This document shows, piece after piece, positions 22,627 to 32,873 of a DNA stretch of 64,000 nucleotides (positions within the stretch are counted from its first letter, which is position 1; each line of letters opens with the position of its first letter). The translations under genes and the position numbers were made by a program. The DNA is from Pedinophyceae sp. YPF-701 (Eukaryota > Chlorophyta > Pedinophyceae): assembly GCA_916048055.1 (NCBI GenBank), contig CAJZHL010000031.1, forward strand, positions 310,001-374,000, read 5' to 3'. The notes under the pieces are model-generated. The model had not been told where the DNA came from, did no database searches, and was given only the letters and a program-made list of their open reading frames with translations.

Positions 22627-24687
22627 TCACATGATGTAGGCCCTGCGCATGTCGGCGACGGGGAAGGACTCCCCGCTCACGGGGCACACCATGTGCCCCG
22701 CGTTCTTGCTGGCGACCAGGCCCACGGCGCGCTCCGAGTACACGGCGCCGTTCGGGAGCACCATCGGCGGGTTGTGCTCGTCCATCGGCTCCCGCGTCAG
22801 CGCGCACACCTGCAGCGAACCAGCGGCGCAACACCGTGGGGGGCGGCGTCCTCGCGGAGGTACATGCGCAGCGCAGCCTGCAATGCGCGCACGCCGCAAC
22901 GGGCGAGCACAGCGGCGACGGAAACGATCGGCATCCGACGAAGCCGCGCTCGTGCGGGCCCGAACGGCGGGCAACAACGACGACTCGCAGCAGGTGCTGC
23001 CCACCACGGGCCGTCGTCAGTCGCACCAGTTTCGAGTGCACGTGTTTCGCCCAGGGCAGCTCCTTCGCGAGCTCCTGGAACGCCGGGAGGTGCAGCGGGT
23101 CCTCCTTGCTCGTCTCGGTCCCGTAGGACGCCGGCGTCTTGAGCGCCGACAGCCCCGCCTGGAGGTGAATGGCCAGCAGGGACTTGGACGGGAGCGAGTT
23201 CAGGCGGTACACGTCGCCGAGGAAGATCTCCACGAGGTCGTCCCACCGGTCCGGGTGGAACAGGTGCGCGTACCGCGCGCACTTCGTCGCCGGCCCAAAC
23301 GCGATGGCCGCCACCGCCCGCTGCAGCGCCGGGAGGCTGTCCTTCGCGGCCGGCGCGAGATACTGCCGAGCGTACTGCGCAGCACGTGTGGGGGGCCGGG
23401 AACCGTGTCGCGCCGTGGCGTCGGGGGCCCGAGGGGTCGAGGGGGGGGTGTTGGGTTGTTTGGATTGTACCTTGAGCGCGTCGGTGGGGCGCTCCTGTCG
23501 CACGAGTTCGATATACTCCTGGACGCGGAGGAGGAACTCGAGCGTGGACTTGATCTTTTTGAGGCGCGAGCGGTTCTCGCGGCACCACGCCAGCGCGGGT
23601 CCGCAGCTGTGCTGCTGCAGGGAGCGCGCCACCTCCTGGGCGCCGCGGAACACGTGCGAGTCCACGAGATCCGTGATCCCGCACTCCTCCGCGAGCTTGT
23701 CCGCGCTGTCGAGCCGGCCTGCGCAAGCACACACCACGCGTGGACGTGCGGCTGGGACGCGCGCGAGGGCCGTCCCGGGCGGTCACGGGCTCGCGCAGCA
23801 GCAGGGCGAGGAAGTGCTCGTTGCGTGCGACGTCGCGCGCGCTCTGCACGCGGAGGTTCACGCGCCGCACGCGGCCGGTGTGCGTGTGTTCTAGCGCGTG
23901 TCTGCACCTGTCCGCAGCATGTGGTCGACGATGATGCGGTCGATGCGTCGCCGCGTCCACGGCAGCGTCTCGTCCTTCTCCGGCGACCCCAGCTCCCCGA
24001 GGTGCTGCGCGCGGGCGGGCCGCAGCGACCGTCGTAAAGAAAAGACAAGACATCTCAGGAGACATTTAACCCTCAACGTCGGTTTCGGCATCCAATTCGC
24101 ACGCAGTGCCACGGGGCGGCTATCGGGGGGGCTGTCGAGCTCGGCGGTGAGCCGTGCAACGAGATGACCGCGTCGAATGGCCAGGCGCGACTGAAAGCAA
24201 TCGACGCCCCGGTGTTGCTGCGGAGTCGCGGCGCAAGTACCTGGATCCGCGCACGCAGGCGGTGGATATCGTCGCGTTCGAGCGCTGCTATCCGCTCGAG
24301 CTTCTCCTTGGCTCCCAGGACTATCTTCTCCATCTCGTTCAGGCTGGCAAGCTGGGCCAGCGTCTGATCCTCCTGCGGCGACTGCGAGGACGCGAAGCGG
24401 CGAGCGGCCTGGTCAGTGTCAGGATATTCAGGCGCCGAGCGGTTCGGATCGCTGGGGGGTCGAACGCCGCGTGCTGGCGCGGCGTGACTTGGCGCAGGTG
24501 GTTGAGAGCTGCGAACCTCCTCGAACTCCTTCGCTAGACGCTGCGCCTTCTCGCTGAGCTGTGACGTGTCGTCCATGATCGACTTGCGATCTCGGATGTT
24601 CCGTTTCAAGGAGTCTAGCGGCACCTGCGGGCGTGCGAGGCACGCAGGTGGCCCGTGGGGCCTGAAACGCGGCGAACTATGTTTCAT
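22627..24687 (-). CDS. MAEA: MAEA/GID9 subunit of the GID/CTLH ubiquitin ligase
   Basis: RING-like subunit that pairs with RMD5 in the GID/CTLH E3 ligase, which degrades metabolic enzymes in yeast and regulatory proteins elsewhere. Five minus-strand exons, 24241-24687, 23908-24004, 23471-23718, 23027-23374 and 22627-22809, give 440 residues with every phase matching. The N-terminus has VPLDSLKRNIRDRKS and a coiled coil to RARIQHL. A LisH-like motif (TRRRIDRIIVDHMLRTG) and a CTLH region (DLVDSHVFRGAQEV, then LAWCRENRSRLKK and VQEYIELVRQ) follow. The degenerate RING contains VCALTREPMDEHNPPMVLPNG and VCPVSGESF. The protein ends ADMRRAYIM, almost exactly like human MAEA (EKVYIM). Confidence 0.93.
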
Positions 24688-25246
24688 TCGCGGGTTGGGC
24701 TACACGATCGCGGAGATACTGTGTCCAGAGATGACCGCGATGTGCTCAGCGCGACGCTGGTGCCGAGAGCAAGCTGGAACGTGCGGGGCAAGAGCTGGCC
24801 GGACTACCGCACGCTTTTGCTCGACTACCTGCAGCAGCGGCGTCTCTATTGCTTCGTGCTTGTTCGACATCTCTGTACCCTTCCTACGAGAGGCCCGGGA
24901 GGCCGGTGTCCGCAACGTGCGCCAGCTTCTATCGCTGTCTTGGTTGCTACGTCAAGCAAGGGAGAGGAAACGTGACGTTCGCGGCGTTCCTGGCCTCCAA
25001 CTCACGCCCGCTTCTGCAGCAACCATCCCGGCAGCCAGGCCTTTGTCGACGCGGCTCCGGGCGGGCTGCGCGCACTCGAACGCATGTCAGACCAAGCAAC
25101 AGTCAGCCCGACATGCTGGACCCTGGGGCACGCGGCCCCTCGCACTCCCGAATTTCATCCTAGGATCTCGGATAAGCGGCGCGTCCGGAGGCGACGCGTC
25201 CCGGCCCACTGGGAGCGCGGATCGTCACATCTTAATTGCCGTCGCA
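24688..25246. other. Gap at the left edge of the accessory island
   Basis: Nothing conserved was recognised upstream of MAEA. The open frames on the plus strand overlap MAEA exon 1 and run into nonconserved sequence. The minus-strand repeat-family array begins just to the right. Confidence 0.4.
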
Positions 25247-26044
25247 CTAGTACGCGTTGTTCTGGATGTTGGCCGCCGGACGTGCCGGCGGCATGCGGCA
25301 CAAGCCGAAGCACCCCCTGCGCTCCCGGGTCTCGGCCACGGGCTCCGCGGCCGGCTTTGCTGGAGCCGCGGCGACGCCCTCAGGCTGCGCGACCTCGACG
25401 TCGACCTCGACCCCCGCGTCAGCCACCTCCTCCATCTCCCTGGTGACCGTCGTCGCGTCCGACACCTCGCTCACCATGGCCGCCTGGCTGGCAGCCCGAC
25501 GCAGGTCCACGAGCTCCCTCACGAGCTTCGCGGCGTGTGCGTGGTTGACCTTGCAGGCCATGTTCGGACCTCCCCGGAGCCGCTTCTTGCCCGGGAAACC
25601 CGCACCGGGACCCTCTGGGTGCAGGCGCCCTTGCTTGATGCGGTCGTCGCGGTTCGCCTGGACCTCCTCCACGATCAGGTCCCAGATGGCGTCGCTCGCG
25701 GCGCTGGGCAGCTCGCGCAACCACGCCGGGCGGATGTTCATGTCGAACTCAGCGCGGTTCGGGCGCCCTGGGGCTCGCGCAGCCGCAACAGCGCGCTTCC
25801 GGTCCTTCGGGTGGATGGCCGCCAGGAGGGCTGCAGCGAGGAGACGCTGCTGGGCAGGGTCGCCCCGCGCGGGCTCCGTGGCGGTCTCGTTCGCCGAAGC
25901 TCCTGCGGAATCATGCCGTTCATTCCTACGTGAGCGTCTGGAGCGCGCGCTGGAGGCTCCGATGGCCCGACGTCGGCGCTGCCGCCCGTCACGCCACGAG
26001 CACGATGGGTGGGGCACAGCGACGGCAGGTCGTCGTGCGAGCAT
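25247..26044 (-). CDS. Repeat-family protein A, one unit
   Basis: I do not recognise this protein from any named family. It belongs to a group of related genes in this window. About 265 residues follow from the ATG at 26044; the frame is open further upstream. After a basic, probably disordered leader, one unit runs from LLAAALLAAIHPKDRKRAV through WLRELPSA and a tryptophan (IWDLI). It reaches the signature LHPEGPGAGFPGK, then GGPNM and a conserved Asn (VNHAHAAKL). The C-terminal part is Glu/Val/Ala-rich and ends with RRGCFGLCR and a Tyr. No membrane segment was seen. The start is uncertain and a 5' exon is possible. The function is unknown. Confidence 0.65.
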   Translation of the reverse strand: MLARRPAVAVPHPSCSWRDGRQRRRRAIGASSARSRRSRRNERHDSAGASANETATEPARGDPAQQRLLAAALLAAIHPKDRKRAVAAARAPGRPNRAEFDMNIRPAWLRELPSAASDAIWDLIVEEVQANRDDRIKQGRLHPEGPGAGFPGKKRLRGGPNMACKVNHAHAAKLVRELVDLRRAASQAAMVSEVSDATTVTREMEEVADAGVEVDVEVAQPEGVAAAPAKPAAEPVAETRERRGCFGLCRMPPARPAANIQNNAY

Positions 26045-26813
26045 GACTCGCAACGCGCGCCGCGCACGAGCGAGGTGAGTGCAGCAGCATGCCGCTGCCG
26101 GCCACCGAGCAAGCAATGCGGGACGCACCGGCGGAAGTCATCACCGCCTGGTCTGTGAGTGCAACTCCGACGGGACGGCGAATGTGGCGCAGAAGGACAG
26201 ATGCACGAACAACGGACGTGTAGCTCAGGGGCGAACTATGCGTCGGTGGCCAGCGCATGCCGCAGCAGCGCCACATGAGGCCCCGCCGCGCGTGCAACCA
26301 CGGGGGGCCCTGGCACGACACGTCCGAGGGCCCTGAGAAGAGGAAGGGTCGCACGGGGCTGTGCACGCGATCTGGGGCCATCGTCATGGACCCCGAGGAT
26401 GCACCATGCGAATTCGGTCCACGGGCGACGCGACAGCTCGAAGCCCTGGGCGCGGGTGCGGCGCACGTGCGGGATGTGGTGGCACAGGTGGCGTGCAGGG
26501 ACGACGCGCGCCGAGCGGCTGCTTGCGCGTGGAACGCGTCCGGACGGGCGGCTACGGCCCCGGTATAGCTGGCGCTAGGTGCGCGCTCTGTTTCTTGGAA
26601 TGCAGCGATGAGTCGAGAGCGGAACAGTCAACAGTTGACGCGGCGTGCAGTTGTTGGTCGTGCGTGGGCAGAGGTGGCGTAGACCCACACCGCGACCACG
26701 CAAGATCACAACGCTGCGGTGCATGCCGCCGGTGAGCGCGGAGCACGCGTCGCTGTCGTCGACAGCCTTGGGCTGGTTCAGAAGTCACCCGACAGCAGCC
26801 CCAAACGATTACA
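26045..26813. other. Intergenic within the island, nothing recognised
   Basis: This stretch lies between repeat-family members A and B. No conserved motif or gene was found on either strand; open frames are short and compositional. Confidence 0.4.
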
Positions 26814-28157
26814 TCACTCCGTGCTATCCGAGGCGTCAGATGACTTTCCCCGCGCGCGCGAAACCGGCTGAGTCGGCGCCTCCGACGGTTCTGCCTGCGA
26901 GCTAGCTTCCCGCGCCGGCGTCCGGAACGAGTCCTCGCGCAACGCATGCTGCATTGCAGCCTGCTGCATTGCAGCACGTTGAATGGAACCATCAACGCTA
27001 TCGTGGCCCAGATTCCTCGCGTCCAACCCGCCCTCGTGCAGCGCCGCACCGCGCCGCGGTGTTGCGCGCGAGCCCTGCTCGCTCTCATCTGCCGACCCGG
27101 ACGACGACATCTCGCCTCGCAATGCGTCAGCCTGCGCTGCAGGGGCTCTGGCCTCCGAAATCTGTGCTCCGCCAGCCTGGTCCTCGCGAAGGTTCGCTGC
27201 GCTCTGTCGCAGGACCGCCTCGGCCGCCTCGCGCGTCGCTCGGAGCTGTTCCCGCACTCTCTGCAGCACGGCACGCAGCTCGCCGGCCTCGCGCTCGGTA
27301 CGCCTGCGCGGCTCGGCGATGCGCTCCAGCAGCCTCGCCGCGTGAGCTCTGTTCTGCGGCAACCTCATGTCCGGTCCGCCGTCGTCCCGAAGACGTCCCT
27401 CTTGCGGGAATCCTGGCTGCGCCCCTCCTGGATGCAAATCTGCGCTGCTGAAAGCATCGAGGCGTCCCTCCTTCGCCAACGCCCGAAGCATGGTCCACAC
27501 CTCGTCCTTCGCGACCGAGCTGGCGCGCCGGAGCCATTCTGGCTGCGCCGCGTCGAACGTTGCCCGGTCCCCCGCTTCCGCCGCGCGAGCGAACGTGATG
27601 CGCTTGGGCTCGTTGATCGCTGCAAGCACCGCCGCAACGTCCTCGCGACCGGCCGCAAGCGCCCGCAGGCGATCGATCTCAGCGTCGCGTTCACCCAGCG
27701 TCGTCTCCAGGTGGCAGATGTGCCCGCTGCGTTCGGACAGCGTCGTCAGCAGGCCTTGGTTCTCGGCCTCGCGCTCGGCCAGCATCGCCTGCATGCGGGC
27801 TATCTCCGCCGCCACGATCTCGTTCACTAGCCGCGCCGCGTACGCCTTGTTGTCAGGGTCGTTCATGGCAGGGCCACCCTCTCCGCGAACGCGACCGGGG
27901 AACCCCGCCATCGCGCCGCTGGGGTGCGCGGTCCCATCGACCACGTCCTTGCCGTGTCCGTCGCTCACCAGCGCGCGCAGCACGGCCCACACCTCGCCAC
28001 GTGCCGCGTCGGGTGCGTGACGCAACCAGGTGGGGAGGACGGGCTCGAACGACGCGCGGTCGTCCGCCTCGGCGGCGCGCACAGCACGGCGACGGTCGCC
28101 GCGGTCCACGGCGTGCAGCAGGGCGTGCGCGGCATCGCGCTTCTGGGCCTCGTAGTC
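26814..28157 (-). CDS. Repeat-family protein B, two units
   Basis: This is an unrecognised protein with two family units. The unbroken frame reaches 28157, where a CAG acceptor precedes GAC TAC GAG. A start upstream of it is needed: one option is a small exon at 28217-28258 followed by a 59-base intron, in phase. Unit 1 ends in TAHPSGAMAGFPGRVRGEGG-PAM and unit 2 in LHPGGAQPGFPQ and DDGGPDM. Between them lies a linker with ERDAEIDRLRALAAGREDVA. After the units come a coiled coil and a Gln/Ser-rich tail with a short AAMQ duplication. Unit 1 DNA is nearly the same as that of member E (see the repeat entries). The function is unknown, and there is no signal peptide or clear membrane segment. Confidence 0.68.
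   Translation of the reverse strand, partial: DYEAQKRDAAHALLHAVDRGDRRRAVRAAEADDRASFEPVLPTWLRHAPDAARGEVWAVLRALVSDGHGKDVVDGTAHPSGAMAGFPGRVRGEGGPAMNDPDNKAYAARLVNEIVAAEIARMQAMLAEREAENQGLLTTLSERSGHICHLETTLGERDAEIDRLRALAAGREDVAAVLAAINEPKRITFARAAEAGDRATFDAAQPEWLRRASSVAKDEVWTMLRALAKEGRLDAFSSADLHPGGAQPGFPQEGRLRDDGGPDMRLPQNRAHAARLLERIAEPRRRTEREAGELRAVLQRVREQLRATREAAEAVLRQSAANLREDQAGGAQISEARAPAAQADALRGEMSSSGSADESEQGSRATPRRGAALHEGGLDARNLGHDSVDGSIQRAAMQQAAMQHALREDSFRTPAREASSQAEPSEAPTQPVSRARGKSSDASDSTE
27816..28064 (-). repeat. Duplicated segment, copy 1 (member B)
   Basis: These 249 bases align without a gap to 40154-40402. By hand count there are 12 mismatches, about 95% identity. The segment encodes most of unit 1 of the repeat family in both genes. 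Such identity is far above that between the other units, so recent duplication or gene conversion is likely. Confidence 0.88.
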
Positions 28158-28258
28158 CTGCGGAGGAAGCGAGGGAGCGTGAGGGGGCGGTGGGGGTTTC
28201 AGGTCTCAAACGGCACGTCGATGGATATCAGGCGGATAAACATGGTTTTAAGGTTCAT

Positions 28259-29252
28259 AATGGCGTGTTGGAGTCTTTGTCTGGACACTGGAGGCGCAGC
28301 GCCGCACGCCCAATCCTGAGATGAAGATGTTCAGTGCACACGCCAGGAGCGCAATTATCGCCGCCGTTCGCGATCTGGACGACATGTGTATATACGAAAT
28401 TATCGTGTGCGTGCATCAGTGGCGAGGCATCGCGTGTGCTGCGGCGGAAGCAACTCACCATTGGCGTGCCAAGCAGCGCGCTCGGGCTCGATCAGCAGCA
28501 AAGGACGGGGACTTTGATGCACGAAACACGCAACTTCAAGCTATGTCGGTCCCATGAATGTCAGGCTCGCATCGCTGCCGCGCCTGTTGACCCCCTGCCG
28601 CGCACGTCAATCAGGGGGGACGCGCTTGACGCAGGTGGCGCGTCAGGGCCCTTGTGCGACGACGAGTGCATCCCAGCGCCCTTGCGTCGCATCTTCATCT
28701 GTACGCTGCTCGATTCGTGGAAGTTCGGAGCATGGCGAGGCGTGGATCCGCGTCACGTGCGGAGCTGAGCAGTGCACCCGCGGCGCCGTCATTGCCGGCT
28801 CTTGGTCAACGGCCCGAGCCACTCGAGGCCTGCTACTTCGAGGGGCGCGCGCGCAGCGGACGGGCATGCTGGTGGCTTGCTCGTCGTGAGCCGACGTCGA
28901 CCGCGTCGTCGGGCGAACGCAGATCGACAGTTTGCTACGTCAGCGATGCACGCTCGTGGCGCACTCGGGCTCGCAGCGCGGTGACGCCGCGCATCCAGCC
29001 GCCAGCCGACGCGGCAACGAGCGCTCGTCGGCCACCCCGTGTGCGCCGCGCGCTGGCCACCGTTCGTCGAGGCCGTTCTGAGCACCGAGCGCTCAACGGC
29101 GGCCCTGCCTGAACAAAAACGCCTCGTCTTGGACCCCGTGTTTGCTGCGGTTGGTGCGCGCGAATCAGACACGACACCATCGGTTCCTTAATCGTCACAT
29201 CGAACCCCTGCCTCGCTCAACGGGTGGTCGTTTCGGCATGGTGCAAGCGGCG
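28259..29252. other. Intergenic within the island, nothing recognised
   Basis: This is the spacer between repeat-family members B and C. Short stretches near 28210-28260 and 28330-28400 look less GC-rich than the surroundings. I found no gene, RNA or repeat that I could support. Confidence 0.4.
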
Positions 29253-30434
29253 TTACTTGAAGCGCGCGAGGACCTGCTTCGTGGCCCCCGCGGCGTGGCT
29301 GGCCGCCGCGCTGACGACGGCCCTCGTGGCCTTTGCGGTGCCCGCCACCCAGCTCGGGCTCGCAGCCGTGAGGCCGAACTGGTCGGCCAGGACCAGCGTG
29401 GCGAGGAGGGTGAGCAGCAAGGCCAGGACCAGGGGGAGCAGCGCCGGGGAGCCGGACTGCGCGCTCTGCTCCTTGGAGGTGGCGGTGTCGTTCCCGTCGA
29501 AGTCGAGCTTCTTGGCCGTTGACGTAGTCTTGTCAATCTCCGCCGTGAAGTCGTTGCGGCACTTCGGGCACGACACCTTCACGGTGCTCGTTCCCGAGCT
29601 GGCAGGCTTGATGGGCGCGTCCGTCGGCGTGCTGGGCGACCTCGGCGGAGCCGGCTGCTTGTCCGCCATGTCCTTGAGCAGCTCTGCGATGTGGTTCGTG
29701 TTCTCCGTCTTCCTCATGTCCGGGCCCCCATCGTTACGGCCCTTGGTGACGTCGAAGCCCGCGCTCGGGTTGCCCGGGGGCAGCGCCGTGCAGGCGACGT
29801 ACGCGTCCGCGTGGCCCTCCTCGACGAACGCGCGCAGCATGTACAAGATCTGCCCGCGCGTGTAGGCGTTTGAGGGCTCGTGCAGGTACTTGATCGTTGC
29901 GAGAGCACGCTCGAAGTCCTGCGCCGTCCCGACGCTGTCGATGAGCTTCTTCCGGTGATCCGTCCTCGGCGCAGTCAGCACCGCCGCCAGCTCCTCGCGC
30001 CCCGCAGCCAACACGCGCAGCCGCTCGACCTCCTTCTGCGCCGCCTCCAGCGCCGCGTCGCGCTTGTCCAGGTGCGCCTTCACGATGGCGTCCACGAGCG
30101 TCGCCGCGTGCCTCGTGTTCTCTGGCTCCTTCATGTCAGGCCCGCCGTCCTTGCGACTGGCTTTCGGGAACCCGGCGCCGGGGCCCTCGGGGTGCACGTC
30201 CGAGCCCGCGACCACGTTCTCGGCGCCCCCGGCCTTACTGACGAGCTCGCGGAGACGGTCCCAGACCGCGTCGCGGGCGACCGTCGGGGCATCGGACAGC
30301 CACTGGTGCAGGTCGGTGTCGAATCCGGCCCTGTCGCCCTTCTTGGCGAACTCAACGGCGGCCTTGCGCTGCGGCTTGTCGACAGCGAGGAGTAGGGCGG
30401 CGGCGGCCGCCTCGTGGCCCTGGATCGGGGACAT
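29253..30434 (-). CDS. Repeat-family protein C, two units and a membrane anchor
   Basis: This is a 393-residue member of the unrecognised family. The ATG at 30434 opens directly onto unit 1 (HEAAAAALLLAVD), which ends HPEGPGAGFPK and DGGPDMKEPENTRHAA. Unit 2 follows a linker with VERLRVLAAGREELAAVL; its signature is weaker (LPPGNPSAGFDV, DGGPDMRKTENTNH). After that come a Pro/Ser linker, a single CPKC pair near residue 288, and a strongly hydrophobic run of about 22 residues (PALLPLVLALLLTLLATLVL, about 330-351). A 40-residue amphipathic tail ends the protein. This suggests a tail-anchored protein with the units in the cytosol, which is inference. A CAG at 30420-30422 marks a possible splice acceptor as in the other members. 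Confidence 0.7.
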   Translation of the reverse strand: MSPIQGHEAAAAALLLAVDKPQRKAAVEFAKKGDRAGFDTDLHQWLSDAPTVARDAVWDRLRELVSKAGGAENVVAGSDVHPEGPGAGFPKASRKDGGPDMKEPENTRHAATLVDAIVKAHLDKRDAALEAAQKEVERLRVLAAGREELAAVLTAPRTDHRKKLIDSVGTAQDFERALATIKYLHEPSNAYTRGQILYMLRAFVEEGHADAYVACTALPPGNPSAGFDVTKGRNDGGPDMRKTENTNHIAELLKDMADKQPAPPRSPSTPTDAPIKPASSGTSTVKVSCPKCRNDFTAEIDKTTSTAKKLDFDGNDTATSKEQSAQSGSPALLPLVLALLLTLLATLVLADQFGLTAASPSWVAGTAKATRAVVSAAASHAAGATKQVLARFK

Positions 30435-31556
30435 CGGAGGATCCTGCGCGCGTCGGAGGGCGCGGTGGCGGTGGAGGAGACGCGTCGCAATGGAGGACGT
30501 CCCTGGGATTTTCTTGCGCCAATTCTAATCTTGTCGCGCAGTGTCAACACTGAAGTACGCGATTACGCAAGACATAATTCGAGACATGCCGTCACTGTCC
30601 CGTGCCGCGGGAAGGTCATCGAACAGACAAGGCTCGTGCTCCGCGGGCGTCGCGACGTCGCGAGACGATGTGCGCCACGTAGAACCCATGCTTCGATATA
30701 GAACCGTCGAGGAGTCGCGCCGCAAATGCTGTGTCGGCATTACGCGGTGCGCTTGGGGCGGAAGGGCTAATCACCTTGTGCTTGCAAGCAACGCGTCGTG
30801 GAGGGTGCACGGGGCCGTGGATTGACAGAGAGGTAGTGCAAGATCACCGGAAGGGAGCAGTGCGGCCCGCGCAGCGCGAGGGCGGGCCATGAGCCCCCGC
30901 CGCACCGCCTGGGAGACCCCCACCCACCCATGCGTGCCCTTGGACGACGATCACGTTTTCATGACCTCTGACCCGGGCGACAGGACTTCGTGCGGCGCGT
31001 GCAGGACGCATACTGGTGTCTGATGCATCGCCACGCGAATGATCTCGCTGCTCCGATGCCTTGTGGCGCGAGACTTTGTCATGCGAGCGCGCGGTCGCGT
31101 GCACTGTGAGCCCTGAGCATGTTGTTGTGTGCGCGGGCCGGGCTGGACGGGCGTGAGGGCCGGGCTGGACGTCGCCGCGCCGCGCGGTCCGGCGTCAGCG
31201 AAAGTCGCGTCCGCCAGCGCCGCGTGGAACGCTCCGGAACCCCGGAGAGGCATCGCGAGGGGCAGCAGAGAAGTGGTGGTGAGGAGACGCGCGCGTGGCG
31301 CCCGGGGACGCGCGGGCCGCGGGGAACGAGTCGCTCGCGTAGCTCCGCACGGTCGAGCCCCGGCGGGCGCTCGTCGTCGTCGCGCACCATGGGCGTCGCG
31401 ATCGCGACCCCCCGGTGCGTCGCGGTGCACTTGACGGGTTTCGGGCACCCGGACGGCGGCGGAATGTCTGAACACATGGTTGGGTCACAGTGCCGCGTGG
31501 TACCAATGTGCTGGCCAGGCAGCGTGATGTTCGCGGCGCTTACAACGTGAACGCGT
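30435..31556. other. Intergenic within the island, nothing recognised
   Basis: This spacer of about 1.1 kb separates members C and D. Open frames on both strands are mutual shadows without conserved motifs. A patch near 30525-30600 is less GC-rich. I see no gene or RNA here that can be supported. Confidence 0.4.
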
Positions 31557-32873
31557 TCACGCCGTTGCGTTGTTCCCGTACGGGTGGGGACGAGTGTCCC
31601 TGATGGGAGCCCCCGCATTTCCGTCCTGGCCGGTCTTATATTTGCCCGTGCTGGTCTGCGAATAGGCGGGATTCATCTGGGCCGGCGACGCAGGCGGAGT
31701 AGGGAGCACCTTGTCGAGCACCGAGCGCGCCATCCCGACCACGCGGTCAAGCTCGTTCGCGCGCTTGCGGTGCGAGTCGGCATCCGCAAGCGCGTCCTCC
31801 TTCTCGATGTTGAGCTTGGCCATCATCTTGCGAACAGTTTCGAGCTCGCGCTCGGCCGCCTCAGCACGCTCACGCTCACGCTTCGCCTCCGCCTGCGCAT
31901 CGTCGCGCGCCTTCAGTGCCTCCTGCGCCTCGGCGCGCGCGTCCTCCAGCTTCTGCTGCACGTCGGCCACCAGAGCGTCGTGCTGCTGCGCGCCCTGCGC
32001 GTCGGCGATGTTGCTGATGAGCTGCTCCACGTGCTCCTTGTTCTCCTTGAACCGCATGTCAGGGCCCTGACGGTACTTGCGCCAGTGGACGTGCCCCTCG
32101 TCGTCGCCGAAGCCCGCGCCCTCCCCCTCCGGGTGCAGCGTCCCGTCGATGAACGCCTGCTCGTTGCCGCTCTCGGCGACGGAGCGCAGCATGAGCCACA
32201 CCTCGTTGCGCACCGACGTCGGAGCCTTGCGCAGCCAGCTGGGCAGGTTCGACTCCTCGAAGCCCGTGCGGTCGTTGTTGCGCGCGAACGCGACGAACGC
32301 GACGCGCTGCTGCGGGCGCGTCGCGGCCAGCAGCGCCGCCACGTCCTCGCGGTCCGCGGCGAGGGCGCGCAGGCGGCTGATCTCGGTCGTGCGCTTCTGG
32401 ATCTCGGCCGCGCGGTCGCTCAGGTACGCGTCGACGATCCTGTCGAACAGCGTCACCGCATACGCCTTGTTGAGCGACTTCTCCATGTTCGGGCCCCCGT
32501 CGTTGCGCTGATGGCCCGGGAAGCCGGCGCGCGGGGCATCGCGGTGCAGGGCCGGCCCGGCCTTGATGACGTCGTCGCGCTTGCCGGCCAGGAGCGAGTC
32601 GAGGAGCAGCTGCCACACCTCGCCGCGCACAAGCCTGGGCGCGGAATTCAGCCACTGCGGCAGACACCTCTCGAAGGCGTCCAGGTTGTTGTCCTCGGCG
32701 GCCTTGACCGCATTCCTGCGATCCGTCTCGCCGAGCGCGACCAGCAGGGCGGCCGCAGCCTCGTGCCGCTGCCTCACGTACTCCTGCACAGCAACACGTT
32801 GTGGGGATGACTGTTGCGCTTCCGGGGCTCTCCGCTGCGACGGTGGCGTCACGAGGCACCTCGTCTCGCTCAT
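31557..32873 (-). CDS. Repeat-family protein D, two units and coiled coil
   Basis: This is a 438-residue member from the ATG at 32873. Unit 1 (RQRHEAAAALLVALGETDRR to LNKAYAVTLFDRIV) has the signature PRAGFPGHQRNDGGPNM, with HRDAP in place of HPxG. Unit 2 has LHPEGEGAGFGDDEG and an insertion before RQGPDM. The linker holds EISRLRALAADREDVAALLA, shared with B, C and E. Then a long Lys/Glu/Ala-rich coiled coil (about 290-380) and a Pro/Thr/Asn-rich tail follow. A CAG before GAG TAC (near 32784) may be a splice acceptor, in which case the first 29 residues would not be coding. No membrane segment was seen. The function is unknown. Confidence 0.7.
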   Translation of the reverse strand: MSETRCLVTPPSQRRAPEAQQSSPQRVAVQEYVRQRHEAAAALLVALGETDRRNAVKAAEDNNLDAFERCLPQWLNSAPRLVRGEVWQLLLDSLLAGKRDDVIKAGPALHRDAPRAGFPGHQRNDGGPNMEKSLNKAYAVTLFDRIVDAYLSDRAAEIQKRTTEISRLRALAADREDVAALLAATRPQQRVAFVAFARNNDRTGFEESNLPSWLRKAPTSVRNEVWLMLRSVAESGNEQAFIDGTLHPEGEGAGFGDDEGHVHWRKYRQGPDMRFKENKEHVEQLISNIADAQGAQQHDALVADVQQKLEDARAEAQEALKARDDAQAEAKRERERAEAAERELETVRKMMAKLNIEKEDALADADSHRKRANELDRVVGMARSVLDKVLPTPPASPAQMNPAYSQTSTGKYKTGQDGNAGAPIRDTRPHPYGNNATA

